A stretch of 10,524 bases of DNA, from contig CBFHWB010000150.1 of the NCBI GenBank assembly GCA_965659285.1, forward strand, positions 1-10,524, read 5' to 3'. The DNA comes from UBA8108 sp965659285 (lineage in GTDB: Bacteria; Planctomycetota; UBA8108). The notes beneath the pieces are model-generated. The model was not told where the DNA came from. It was given only the letters and a program-made list of their open reading frames with translations, and ran no database searches. Shown here piece by piece: positions 1 to 7,078 of this stretch (within the stretch, counting starts at the first letter, position 1; each line of letters opens with the position of its first letter). A program made the translations under genes and the position numbers.

Positions 1-1
1 G

Positions 2-145
2 CTCAGGGAAGCCGGCTTCGAAAAAATTGACGTGTACTGGGAAAGTACCGATCACTCAACGGGTGAAGGTAACGGAACCTTCCGGATGTCGCGCAAGGGA
101 GACGACTCCCGAAGCTGGATTTGTTACCTTGTAGCGACCAGGTAA
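2..145 (+). CDS. Class I SAM-dependent methyltransferase, C-terminal fragment (5' end outside window)
   Basis: An open frame enters from the left edge and ends at TAA 143-145, giving 47 residues. It begins LREAGF and contains the block VYWES, then GEGNGTFR, then WICYLVATR. This arrangement (an AGF turn, a strand with a VYWE motif, a GEGNG/FR segment and a final W-I-x-Y-hydrophobic strand) is what I recall from the last beta-hairpin of class I (Rossmann-fold) S-adenosylmethionine-dependent methyltransferases. The SAM-binding motifs lie outside the window, so neither substrate nor subfamily can be named. The next gene starts 22 bp after the stop on the same strand, so they may be co-transcribed. 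The open frame and its codon use look genuinely coding; the family assignment rests on a short tail and is moderate. Confidence 0.6.
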   Translation, partial: LREAGFEKIDVYWESTDHSTGEGNGTFRMSRKGDDSRSWICYLVATR

Positions 146-167
146 ACCCGGCCGGGGAGCGCGAACA

Positions 168-1298
168 ATGACCAGTGAAAAAAACACCGCGGAGAGAGGG
201 AACCTGAGCCGTCGCCGGTTCCTGGAGCTGGGTGCCGGCGCAGCGGCAGGTCTTGCGCTCTCCTCCCTGCCGGCAGGAGACCTCTTCACCGGCAAGCGCG
301 CGGGCTCCAGAGCCCGCTCCGTAATCCTGGTCAACAACTACGGCGGCCCCAGCCACCTGGACCTCTTTGACATGAAACCGGAGGCTCCGCTCGAAATCCG
401 CGGGCCCTTTCGCCCAGTCCGAACGCGAAGCGCGGAGTTCGAGCTCTCCGAATTGCTCCCACTGCATGGCGGGATTGCCGACCGATTCTCCCTGGTCAGA
501 ACCTGCAACCACGCCCTCGACGCTCTGCATGAAACGGCCTCCTGCTTGATCCAGACAGGAAGGCCGCCCGCGGCGGAGAATCCAGCGCCCCATCCGGGAG
601 TCGTGACAAGCATCCTCCGGGGCGAGAACGATGGGGAAGCCTCCAACTTCCTGCTGGGAGCGGCAGGGAACAAGCCTGCCTCCACCCTGGCGGAGCACGA
701 GCCGGTAGTCTTGTCTCCGCATGCTTTACGACTCAGCCAGGCCGAGCGAGAGAGGTTCGGCCTGAGCCCTGTCGGAGACAACCTGCTTGCGGCGCGAAAG
801 CTCGTTGAAAACGGAGCCCGCTTCGTAACCGTGAACACCTCGGACCGGCCCAGGGATCCTCTCGGCTGGGACATGCACGGCCGCCGGGGCTTCAGCGGCT
901 TTGCAGAGCTCAGGGAGAGCATCGCTCCCCGCTACGACCGGGCCTACTACGCGTTGATCACCAGCCTCGAAGAACGCGGCATGCTGGATGAAACCCTGGT
1001 CTGTTGCCTGGGCGAGTTCGGCAGAAGCCCGCGGATCAATCCTCTCGGCGGGCGAGACCACTGGACCGGCTGCTGGACGGTCTACTTCGCAGGCGGTGGA
1101 GTCCAGGGAGGACGAGCCATCGGCCGAAGCGATGAGCTGGGCTCACACCCCCTGGATCGGCCGACATCTCCACGGGAAATAGCAGCGACCATCTATCACT
1201 GCCTCGGCATTCCGGAGAAAACAACTCAACGAATCCTCGGCGATGACTCTTTCCCGATGCAAGAATCCGGCGGCCAGGCAATTATGGAATTGTTCTGA
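168..1298 (+). CDS. DUF1501 family protein with Tat signal (alkaline-phosphatase-like fold)
   Basis: A 376-residue protein. The start at ATG 168 is supported by GGGGAG at 154-159, 8 bp upstream. Residues 14-20 (SRRRFLE) form a twin-arginine motif, followed by an Ala/Gly-rich hydrophobic stretch (22-36), so it is probably exported folded by Tat. Hallmarks of DUF1501 follow in order: GGPSHLDLFDMKP (59-71), RG-F-P near 83-88, ADRFSLVRT near residue 110, WDMHG in the middle, GEFGRSPRIN (282-291) and GRDHW (295-299), then an AGGG..GG..IG.SDELG C-terminal block. DUF1501 proteins are abundant in Planctomycetota, often next to DUF1549/DUF1553 proteins, which are not visible here. The fold is related to alkaline phosphatases and sulfatases, but no substrate is established. 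It is shorter than the usual 420-480 residues; the shortening lies in the middle, between the LIQTGRP and RKLVENGARFVTVN segments. It lies 57 bp upstream of a secreted hydrolase, probably in one operon. Confidence 0.88.
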   Translation: MTSEKNTAERGNLSRRRFLELGAGAAAGLALSSLPAGDLFTGKRAGSRARSVILVNNYGGPSHLDLFDMKPEAPLEIRGPFRPVRTRSAEFELSELLPLHGGIADRFSLVRTCNHALDALHETASCLIQTGRPPAAENPAPHPGVVTSILRGENDGEASNFLLGAAGNKPASTLAEHEPVVLSPHALRLSQAERERFGLSPVGDNLLAARKLVENGARFVTVNTSDRPRDPLGWDMHGRRGFSGFAELRESIAPRYDRAYYALITSLEERGMLDETLVCCLGEFGRSPRINPLGGRDHWTGCWTVYFAGGGVQGGRAIGRSDELGSHPLDRPTSPREIAATIYHCLGIPEKTTQRILGDDSFPMQESGGQAIMELF

Positions 1299-1355
1299 CC
1301 GCCGTCCGGGACAAGGCGACTGAATTCAGCAACCCGAAACAAGAAGGCTACCCCG

Positions 1356-2261
1356 ATGAAAGCCCTGACCCTGACCATCCTGCTGGGCCTTGCCCTTACG
1401 CCGTCCCAGGACTCAAAGAAGGAAAAGAAGAAAAAGAATCCCGCCGCTCTCAGCTTCGCCGGCGCCGCAACCGAGACCTACAAGGAGGCCAGCGGGTCCA
1501 GGCTCAAGCTCTACCTCTTCACGCCCGAAGGGCATCAGGCGGGCGACAAGCGTCCGGCCATCGTCTTTTTCTTCGGCGGTGGTTGGAACGGCGGCTCTCC
1601 GAAACAATTCGAGCCCCATGCGCGCTACCTCGCCCGCCGGGGAATGGTAGCCATCGTCGCCGACTACCGGGTCAAGAGCCGCCAGAAGACCAGCCCATTC
1701 GAATGCGTCAAGGATGGGAAGTCAGCCGTCCGCTGGCTTCGGAAAAACTCCGAACGCCTGGGCATCGATCCCAGCCGCCTTGCGGCCGGAGGCGGCTCCG
1801 CCGGCGGCCATGTAGCCGCGGCCACCGGCACGGTCCCCGGGCTGGAAGAAGACGGCGAGGACACCTCCGTAAGCTCCCTGCCGAATGCCCTCGTGCTCTT
1901 CAACCCGGTATTCGACAATGGGCCGATGGGCTATGGTCACTCACGGGTAAAGGACCGCTTTCGTGAGATCTCGCCAATCCACAACCTCTCGAAAAAGACC
2001 CCTCCTACGATTGTCTTCCTCGGAACAAAAGACAAGCTGGTCCCTGTATCAACCGCGCAAAGATACAAGAACCTGATGGAGAAATCGGGCGGTCGCTGCG
2101 ACCTGCATCTATACAAGGACCAGCCGCATGGATTCTTCAACGGGCCCGACCGGGGAGGGGCTTTCAACCCCTACTATCTGAAAACGGTAACCGCGATGGA
2201 CAGGTTTCTCGCATCCCTGGGCTCCCTCAAGGGAGAGCCGACCATCCGGCGGCCGGATTAG
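1356..2261 (+). CDS. Secreted alpha/beta-hydrolase (acetylesterase / HSL-BD-FAE-like)
   Basis: A 301-residue protein. ATG 1356 has AAGAAGG at 1341-1347, spaced 8 bp. Residues 1-18 look like a short signal peptide (hydrophobic LTLTILLGLAL), followed by an odd lysine-rich stretch (20-28, SKKEKKKKN) before the folded domain. The catalytic layout is that of the alpha/beta-hydrolase fold: oxyanion-hole GGGW (74-77) after a hydrophobic strand, nucleophile elbow G-G-S148-A-G followed by GH, acid D226 in GTKDKLVP, and H258 in DQPHGFFN. The GGGSAGGH elbow and PHGFF histidine block fit small carboxylesterases/acetylxylan-type esterases that remove ester groups from glycans or small esters; the true substrate cannot be read from sequence. 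It is likely transcribed with the DUF1501 gene upstream. Its TAG stop (2259-2261) overlaps the stop of convergent hemH (2258-2260). Length is typical of the family. Confidence 0.88.
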   Translation: MKALTLTILLGLALTPSQDSKKEKKKKNPAALSFAGAATETYKEASGSRLKLYLFTPEGHQAGDKRPAIVFFFGGGWNGGSPKQFEPHARYLARRGMVAIVADYRVKSRQKTSPFECVKDGKSAVRWLRKNSERLGIDPSRLAAGGGSAGGHVAAATGTVPGLEEDGEDTSVSSLPNALVLFNPVFDNGPMGYGHSRVKDRFREISPIHNLSKKTPPTIVFLGTKDKLVPVSTAQRYKNLMEKSGGRCDLHLYKDQPHGFFNGPDRGGAFNPYYLKTVTAMDRFLASLGSLKGEPTIRRPD

Positions 2262-3337
2262 TCCTGCACCTCGTTGGCAAGGGTCGTATCAGCGACAATC
2301 CGTACAACCGCCTCGACCCATGACGACTCGGCGTTCAGCGATGGTATCAGCCGAAGATCCTTGCCGCCCGCCGCGAGGAAATCATCCCGCGCGCGAAGCC
2401 CGATCTCTTCGACCGTCTCCAGGCAATCGGCCGTGAAGGCGGGAGAGAATACCGCGAGCTTCTCGACTCCCTCGCCCGGCAGTTCCTCGATGCGAAAATC
2501 GGTATAAGGCTCCAGCCAGGGCTCCCGGCCCAGCCTGGACTGGAAGCTGACCTCCCAACTCCCGGGCGAGAGCTCCAGCCCGGCGGCCAGGGAACGGGCC
2601 GTAGCATAGCAATGCGCGCTGTAACAATTACGGTTGGCCGGGCAGATCTCAGCGCAGCAGTCCGGCTTCTCGAGACAGTGATCACCACCGGCTCCATCGA
2701 CACCAAGCAGCTCTCTTTCAGGCTGCCCCTTGAATACCTTCCTGACATGCCGCTGCGGAATTCCGTGGAAACTCATCAGAACCTTGTCGGGCCGCTGGTC
2801 AGCAAGGATGGGTCTCGCCACATCGCAGAAAGCGTCGATGAAGGCCGGGTGATCGTAATAGGGCGGGACCACCTTGACCGACGGTTCATCCCAGAGTCGC
2901 CGCGCCTCTATAAGAAACTTCTCTACGCCTGAGCCCCAGGCGGCGGAAGAATACTGGGGGAAGAGCGGAAAGAGAACAAGGTCATTGATCCCGCGATCTT
3001 TCAGCCCCTTGAGAACTGATCGTATCGAGGGATTCCTGTAGCGCATGGCCAACTCGACAACAGTATCTTCACCCATCAACTCCTGGACTTTTTCGGCAAG
3101 ATCCAGGCTGTTAAAAAGCAGGGGCGAGCCCCTCTCTGTCCAGATTTCCCGGTAGGCCGCAGCTGATTCCGCCGGCCGTTTGCGCAGAATCACCAGGTGC
3201 AGCAGCAGGAACCTGGCAACAGGATTGATATCGAGCACCCGGGGATCGGAAAGAAATTCCTTCAGATAGTCACGAACATCTTTCACGTCCGTAGAATCAG
3301 GGGTTCCGAGATTCAACAGGACCAGGGCGCGCGCCAT
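2258..3337 (-). CDS. hemH: Ferrochelatase with cysteine-rich insertion
   Basis: A 359-residue protein that would insert Fe(II) into protoporphyrin IX (or coproporphyrin III) at the end of haem synthesis. The start ATG (3335-3337, read on minus) has a GGAG about 9 nt upstream. Family signatures: LVLLNLGTPDS at 6-15, the long YREIW...GSPL block (62-72), LFPLFPQYSSA (122-132), catalytic histidine H191 in SFHGIP, CYATAR (243-248), FQSRLGREPWLEPYT (265-279), and catalytic glutamate E307 in CLETVEEIG. Between the SFHG and ATAR motifs is a segment with six cysteines: C221, C227, C228, C232, C238 and C243; C305 lies next to E307. Some bacterial ferrochelatases (Caulobacter, Mycobacterium) are known to bind a [2Fe-2S] cluster through internal-segment cysteines, so this one may too (inference). 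No N-terminal signal is seen, so it is probably cytoplasmic or membrane-peripheral. It lies 102 bp downstream of the M14 peptidase on the same strand, with no convincing terminator between them. Confidence 0.96.
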   Translation of the reverse strand: MARALVLLNLGTPDSTDVKDVRDYLKEFLSDPRVLDINPVARFLLLHLVILRKRPAESAAAYREIWTERGSPLLFNSLDLAEKVQELMGEDTVVELAMRYRNPSIRSVLKGLKDRGINDLVLFPLFPQYSSAAWGSGVEKFLIEARRLWDEPSVKVVPPYYDHPAFIDAFCDVARPILADQRPDKVLMSFHGIPQRHVRKVFKGQPERELLGVDGAGGDHCLEKPDCCAEICPANRNCYSAHCYATARSLAAGLELSPGSWEVSFQSRLGREPWLEPYTDFRIEELPGEGVEKLAVFSPAFTADCLETVEEIGLRARDDFLAAGGKDLRLIPSLNAESSWVEAVVRIVADTTLANEVQD

Positions 3338-3439
3338 CGCTTCAATCTCCGTTTCCAGGGTAAAACCGAGGCGAAATTTTACATTCCGCGAACAGGCATG
3401 GGGAGCTTTTCCTTGCCTGAAAACAGGGCGAGGACAGGC

Positions 3440-6169
3440 TCAGTGCCCGGGCCCGAAGAAAACGGCGTTGAAGAAGAGCCTCTGCTGAAATCGGCACATG
3501 GCCCTGAAGTTCGGATCATCGGCAAAGGCTATGACATGGCCTGAACCCAGCTCCTGATAGGCCATATAGGGCTTGCCCCTCAGCATGTCCATGGAATCCG
3601 GCCAGCAGAAGCCGCTGATGAGATAATCCTCCTCGCGCGAAAAGTTGACCAGGTTTCTGCCAACATCATTCTTGAGCGGTTCCAGCATGGTGCGCCCGTT
3701 GAAGAAAAGAGGCAACCTCGGTCCAAATCCGAAGGTTCCCCAATGATGCTGAAAAGTGGTCGCCTCAAAGAAGGCGCCCGGCACCGGCGGCGGCAGCCGA
3801 CCCTCAGAGCCCTTGCCGCCATCCTTCTTCTTCACATCCTTTTGCCCTGCGGCAGATTCCTCAGCCTCCCTGATCCGAACCTGCCGGCTTCCCAGCAGGC
3901 CGATCTTCTCTCCGCAAGCCCAGGCGGCGGCATCCTTCATCAACAGCAGAGTTCCTCCGGACCGAACCCATTCCTTGAGTTTCCCCACCATCTTCTCACC
4001 GGGAGCTAACGGGCTGTCGTATTTCCCATGCGGCAGGATCAGCACGTTGAAGCTCGAGAGGTCCAGCCTCCCGAGATTGCTGAAGGTCACCCGTGTAACC
4101 GGGTACCTGAGCAGCCGGTCGAAGTAAAACCAGGTGTGCCCGACGGAATAGCTCGCCGGCCTGTCGATGAGTAACAGCACCCTCGGCGGCTTGACCCACC
4201 TGACGTTCGGACCTCCCAGTTGGGCGCCCTTATCGACCAGGGCGGTGTCGGTCGGGTAGAAGACCGCTCCCTCTGTTTTAGAGAGGAGGCGCACCTTCGC
4301 ATGAACGGTGGAATCGTTTTCATTGATCCGGATGACCAGGGATCCGCGGGGAAAGGGCACCCCGCCAAGAACCAGCGGCTCATCGCTGACATGGACCCGT
4401 ACCCCCGCATTGAGGAGATCGCTGAGAACTCCGGGAAGTTCATCCGCATCACCTCGGACGAGGTAGGCCACCTTGGCAAGGCCACCGCCGCGAACCTCGC
4501 CGCCCTCCACCGGGTTGAACCTGTAGGCATCCTGTTCAGCGCCGAGCTTGACGGGATCACTGACGACCTTCACCTCCCCCTCGGCGGCGAGACATTCGGT
4601 CCCCCAGGCCAGGGGCAGCGACCAGGCCGTCACATCGTAGATCTCGTCATCCAGCCGGTTGAGATGACGTGTGAGTTGACGCTCAATAAAATCTTTCCCC
4701 ATGTCGGTGTGCCGATCCAGGAGAGTTCGCGCCAGCCGGCCGGCCGGCTGCTCGAGAGACACATGGTAGCTGCCAATGGGAACGGCAACCTCGCCCGCGG
4801 TCCCCTCCAGCATTCTACGGGCCTGGACGAAAAGAGGCTCCCTGACTCGCTGGACCTCGATACTGTTTCTCTGCAATAGCCTCACCAGGCGCGCAGCGCG
4901 CTGCGGGCTGCCTGACTCAAGGATGAAGTAATCCCGCAGGCCGCTCTTCCTCATCAGGCTGGCGGCGTCCTCGCGAACCCTGCGATGGTCCCGGAGCAGA
5001 GCCTCCCGGTTTTCGAGCACGGACTCGAGAGTAGCTATTCCACTTACGTAGTGATTCCTCACAGCCGAGGAGTACCGCAGGAGACGCTCATCGTCCCGGG
5101 CCACCACCAGGCCTCTCACCCCCGCCTGTTCCCAGAGGATTCCAAGGGAGCCCTGCAGGGTTGGCCAGCTATCACCATAGCCCGGATAGAAGAGATCGAA
5201 CATCTCGCGGGTCGAGTAGGAGAAACCGTAAAAATCAAAAACTCCTGCCTGGTATTTCCCGATGCGCTCAAACCAGTCCTTCTGCACAGGAAGAATCCAC
5301 CGGTTGATCGGGTCTGTAGCCGGCGGGAAAAAATAGGAGCTGTTGCGACCCATCTCATGCGCGTCGACAAAGACCTGCGGCTGCCAGCGGGAAAAAGCCA
5401 GGGCCTTCCTGCCGGCCTCCACCTGGCTCTGAAGATACCAGTCCCGGTTGAGATCGAAGAGGTAGTGGTTGAAACGGCCGCCGGGCCAGCGTTGAGCGTG
5501 CTCGGACGCCAGGGGCTCGGGGCTCGGAGCGACACCTCGATTCTCCCTGTGAAAATTCACGAAACGGTCCCTTCCATCCGGATTCTGAAGCGGATCGATC
5601 ATCACCACCAGTTTTTCGAGCAGTTCCCGGGTTTCTTTCCTCAGGTCGGCAAGAAGATGGTAGGCCGTCAGCAGGCCCGCATCCGTTCCAGATGATTCAT
5701 CTCCATGAACACTGTAGCTCAGCCAGACGATGGCGGGATGCTCCTTGAACAGCTTGTCCACCTCGGCCTCGGTGCCGCGGCGTGGATCGCTCAACAGGAG
5801 GTTGTTTTCGCGAATCTCTTCGAGCCTCGCGATATTGGCGGCAGATGAGATGGCCAGGTAATAGAGCGGCCGCCCCTCGTAGCTGGTGCCGTATTTCTTG
5901 AGACTGGAGCGGAAGGGCGCTGCCCGCGCCAGGTCCTTGATATAGCGCTCGACCTCTCCATGGCTGGAAACTTCCTCGCCCCAGGCATGTCCGACCACCT
6001 GCTTGAGGGTAGGGATTTTCCTGTCGGGCTCCAGCTCTGCCAGCGGCAATGTGGCCTCAGAACTCTTGCGTACGGGAGCGGTTTCTGCATCCTGTGCAGG
6101 GAGGAAATACCCCGACAGCAGGCATGACAAAACAACCGCCAACTCGATAATGAGTTTTGGGTACCGCAT
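3440..6169 (-). CDS. Exported M14-family zinc metallocarboxypeptidase with C-terminal amidotransferase-like domain
   Basis: A 909-residue protein. The N-terminus has a signal peptide (hydrophobic 6-24) with probable cleavage after LPA (23-25); VLSC (13-16) is only a weak lipobox. The M14 catalytic domain spans about 70-375: zinc ligands H155 and E158 in VHGDESSG, NPDG at 196-199, NRD at 241-243, third zinc ligand H271 in VDAHEMG, and putative general base E347 in GILWEQAG. HGDE replaces the commoner HGNE. This should hydrolyse peptide or peptidoglycan-type amides outside the cytoplasm; the substrate is unknown. The C-terminal third (about 661-760 and 850-909) looks like a class I glutamine-amidotransferase-like domain: strand RVLLLID, FNVLILPHG, a helix, SGGTLLLM, and a final GHVIAFADDPNFRA...LFFNAVF block; it lacks an evident catalytic Cys-His pair and so is probably non-enzymatic. 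A charged low-complexity linker (769-797) interrupts it. The SD is weak: AAGGA lies about 16 nt from the start. hemH follows downstream. Confidence 0.9.
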   Translation of the reverse strand: MRYPKLIIELAVVLSCLLSGYFLPAQDAETAPVRKSSEATLPLAELEPDRKIPTLKQVVGHAWGEEVSSHGEVERYIKDLARAAPFRSSLKKYGTSYEGRPLYYLAISSAANIARLEEIRENNLLLSDPRRGTEAEVDKLFKEHPAIVWLSYSVHGDESSGTDAGLLTAYHLLADLRKETRELLEKLVVMIDPLQNPDGRDRFVNFHRENRGVAPSPEPLASEHAQRWPGGRFNHYLFDLNRDWYLQSQVEAGRKALAFSRWQPQVFVDAHEMGRNSSYFFPPATDPINRWILPVQKDWFERIGKYQAGVFDFYGFSYSTREMFDLFYPGYGDSWPTLQGSLGILWEQAGVRGLVVARDDERLLRYSSAVRNHYVSGIATLESVLENREALLRDHRRVREDAASLMRKSGLRDYFILESGSPQRAARLVRLLQRNSIEVQRVREPLFVQARRMLEGTAGEVAVPIGSYHVSLEQPAGRLARTLLDRHTDMGKDFIERQLTRHLNRLDDEIYDVTAWSLPLAWGTECLAAEGEVKVVSDPVKLGAEQDAYRFNPVEGGEVRGGGLAKVAYLVRGDADELPGVLSDLLNAGVRVHVSDEPLVLGGVPFPRGSLVIRINENDSTVHAKVRLLSKTEGAVFYPTDTALVDKGAQLGGPNVRWVKPPRVLLLIDRPASYSVGHTWFYFDRLLRYPVTRVTFSNLGRLDLSSFNVLILPHGKYDSPLAPGEKMVGKLKEWVRSGGTLLLMKDAAAWACGEKIGLLGSRQVRIREAEESAAGQKDVKKKDGGKGSEGRLPPPVPGAFFEATTFQHHWGTFGFGPRLPLFFNGRTMLEPLKNDVGRNLVNFSREEDYLISGFCWPDSMDMLRGKPYMAYQELGSGHVIAFADDPNFRAMCRFQQRLFFNAVFFGPGH

Positions 6170-6205
6170 GATGTGTTGACTGTTTTCCTTTCAGAACCCT
6201 CGAAA

Positions 6206-6219
6206 GAGATAATTATCTC
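6206..6219. promoter_or_regulatory. Perfect 14-bp palindrome in the divergent intergenic region
   Basis: GAGATAATTATCTC is its own reverse complement. It lies in the 142-bp gap (6170-6311) between the divergently transcribed M14 peptidase and MazG-like genes, 37 bp from the peptidase start and 92 bp from the MazG-like start. It also contains GATAAT on both strands, 5/6 to the sigma70 -10 hexamer, but I found no good -35 at 16-18 bp on either side. It could be a dimeric repressor operator, a bidirectional -10 region, or chance in an AT-rich patch. Apart from this, the intergenic region shows only the MazG-like ribosome binding site (GAGG, 6301-6304). Confidence 0.35.
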
Positions 6220-6311
6220 ACCTCTGAATTGCCAATCCACGCCATTTCTCGCGGTGAAAAAGGCGGGATCCCGAAACCTAACACGAGAGTAGAGAGAGAA
6301 GAGGTAAGTCC

Positions 6312-6662
6312 ATGAAAGATTCAGAGACCACTATCGAAGACCTTCGCAGCCTGGTGGCTCAATTCGTCAGGGAGAGAGACTGGGAGCAATTCCACGACCC
6401 CAAGAATCTCGCAATGTCGATCGCCATCGAGGCCGCCGAGTTGATGGAACATTTCCAATGGGACAGAAACGACCAGATTCCAGGGCTTTTCAGCGAACAG
6501 AGTAAGCGCCAGGAGGTCGAAGAAGAGCTTGCCGATGTCCTCTGCTACTGTCTCTCGCTGGCCAATCATCTCGATATCGACCTCTCCGAATCGATCGAAA
6601 AGAAGATGGTCAAAAACGCCGCGAAATATCCCGGTGAAGAATACCGGGGGCGTCACAGCTAG
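6312..6662 (+). CDS. MazG-like / dCTPase-type nucleotide pyrophosphohydrolase
   Basis: A 116-residue all-alpha protein. ATG 6312 has AAGAGG ending at 6304, about 7 bp upstream. The magnesium-binding pattern of the MazG/RS21-C6 group is complete: E40-x-x-E43 in IEAAELMEHFQW, then E72-x-x-D75 in EEELADVLCYC, plus the C-terminal KMVKNAAKYP block (98-107). The early WEQFHDPKNLAMS (24-36) is characteristic of the stand-alone nucleotide pyrophosphohydrolase family related to DCTPP1. Such enzymes hydrolyse (d)NTPs to NMP and pyrophosphate and sanitise the nucleotide pool; the preferred nucleotide cannot be deduced. The length is standard for single-domain members, so it is not a fragment of full MazG. 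It is divergent from the peptidase and followed by a 416-bp non-coding region, so it is probably monocistronic. Cytoplasmic: no signal or membrane segment. Confidence 0.93.
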   Translation: MKDSETTIEDLRSLVAQFVRERDWEQFHDPKNLAMSIAIEAAELMEHFQWDRNDQIPGLFSEQSKRQEVEEELADVLCYCLSLANHLDIDLSESIEKKMVKNAAKYPGEEYRGRHS

Positions 6663-6730
6663 CTGGTGGAGGCCATCGAGCCCCCCCGACCGGGGTAAAA
6701 TAAACCTAATAAATCTCTCACAAACTTTTA

Positions 6731-6759
6731 TTGACAGCCTCCGGATCGTGGTGGCTAAT
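6731..6759 (+). promoter_or_regulatory. Candidate sigma70-type promoter
   Basis: TTGACA at 6731-6736 is a perfect -35 hexamer. GCTAAT at 6754-6759 follows at exactly 17 bp and matches 4 of 6 positions of TATAAT, including TAAT. AT-rich sequence lies immediately upstream (6698-6730), as for an UP element. It lies after the MazG-like stop and would drive the large gene at 7079, with a predicted start of transcription near 6766. Sigma-factor preferences of this lineage are unknown, and the -10 is weak. Confidence 0.4.
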
Positions 6760-7062
6760 TGACTTTCTGAAGACATTCCGGGGTTTTTCCCGGGTCTATG
6801 GTTGTTGGACTTCTTCAGGAGAACGATGGGGCAGGTAACTCGAAATGTGAACTGGGGACGGGAGATCAGTCGTGGGTCATCAAAAGGCTCCGCAGCTTTA
6901 TCTCCCCAACTGTTTTTTATTCCGAAACTCGCCGAGAACTCCTCCTGCTGTAAGTCCTGGGGAAAGTTTGAAACGGTATCAAATGGAATCTGCCCGTGCT
7001 CTTGGGAGGATTGCGCGGATTAGCGTACTTATTCATATCTTCAGTTGTGGTTTTTTTTCAAG

Positions 7063-7068
7063 AGGAGG
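7063..7068 (+). promoter_or_regulatory. Strong ribosome binding site that fixes the start at 7079
   Basis: AGGAGG at 7063-7068 is a full-consensus Shine-Dalgarno sequence, 10 nt before ATG 7079. The reading frame is open 207 bp further upstream, to a GTG at 6872, but those upstream starts have no ribosome binding site, and the added residues would bury the signal peptide about 90 residues inside the protein. The 7079 start is therefore preferred. Confidence 0.8.
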
Positions 7069-7078
7069 TCAAATTCAG

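Larger units (their letters stand above)
6663..7078 (+). other. 416-bp non-coding region; candidate leader of the haem c/dockerin gene
   Basis: No convincing gene is present. The start is AT-rich (about 6698-6735) and holds the candidate promoter listed separately. Downstream is a small hairpin, CCGGG (6778-6782) with CCCGG (6789-6793) around a GTTTTT loop, without a U-tract. Further on, GGGAGAT (6860-6866) can pair perfectly with ATCTCCC (6900-6906), and two CTGGGGA copies (6852-6858 and 6957-6963) could each pair with the CCCC inside the same segment. A T8 tract (7051-7058) precedes the Shine-Dalgarno. If transcription starts from the 6731 promoter, the 5' leader would be about 310 nt, long enough for a regulatory RNA, but it matches no riboswitch class I recognise. 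Confidence 0.45.

Noticed and set aside
3..722. A 239-codon minus-strand open frame opposite the DUF1501 gene
   Set aside because: Antisense shadow of a clear Tat/DUF1501 coding sequence; no motif or ribosome binding site.
3393..3419. CAGGCA...TGCCTG inverted repeat between the peptidase and hemH
   Set aside because: Only a 6-bp stem with a 15-base loop and no T-run after it on the minus strand, so not credible as a terminator.
4985..5695. Plus-strand open frames of 236 codons here and 219 codons at 4220-4879, opposite the M14 peptidase
   Set aside because: The peptidase frame carries the zinc ligands and family motifs across the same DNA; the antisense translations have no domain signature.
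6778..6793. CCGGG/CCCGG hairpin downstream of the MazG-like gene considered as its terminator
   Set aside because: Five base pairs with the T-run in the loop and not after the stem, and it lies downstream of the candidate promoter; kept only as part of the leader description.
6802..7023. A 73-codon plus-strand open frame in the leader region
   Set aside because: It would start at TTG without a Shine-Dalgarno site and has no recognisable motif. A small leader peptide cannot be excluded, but nothing supports it.
6872..7078. N-terminal extension of the haem c/dockerin protein by 69 residues (GTG start at 6872)
   Set aside because: No ribosome binding site at 6872, and it would push the signal peptide deep inside the protein; AGGAGG at 7063 supports the 7079 start.
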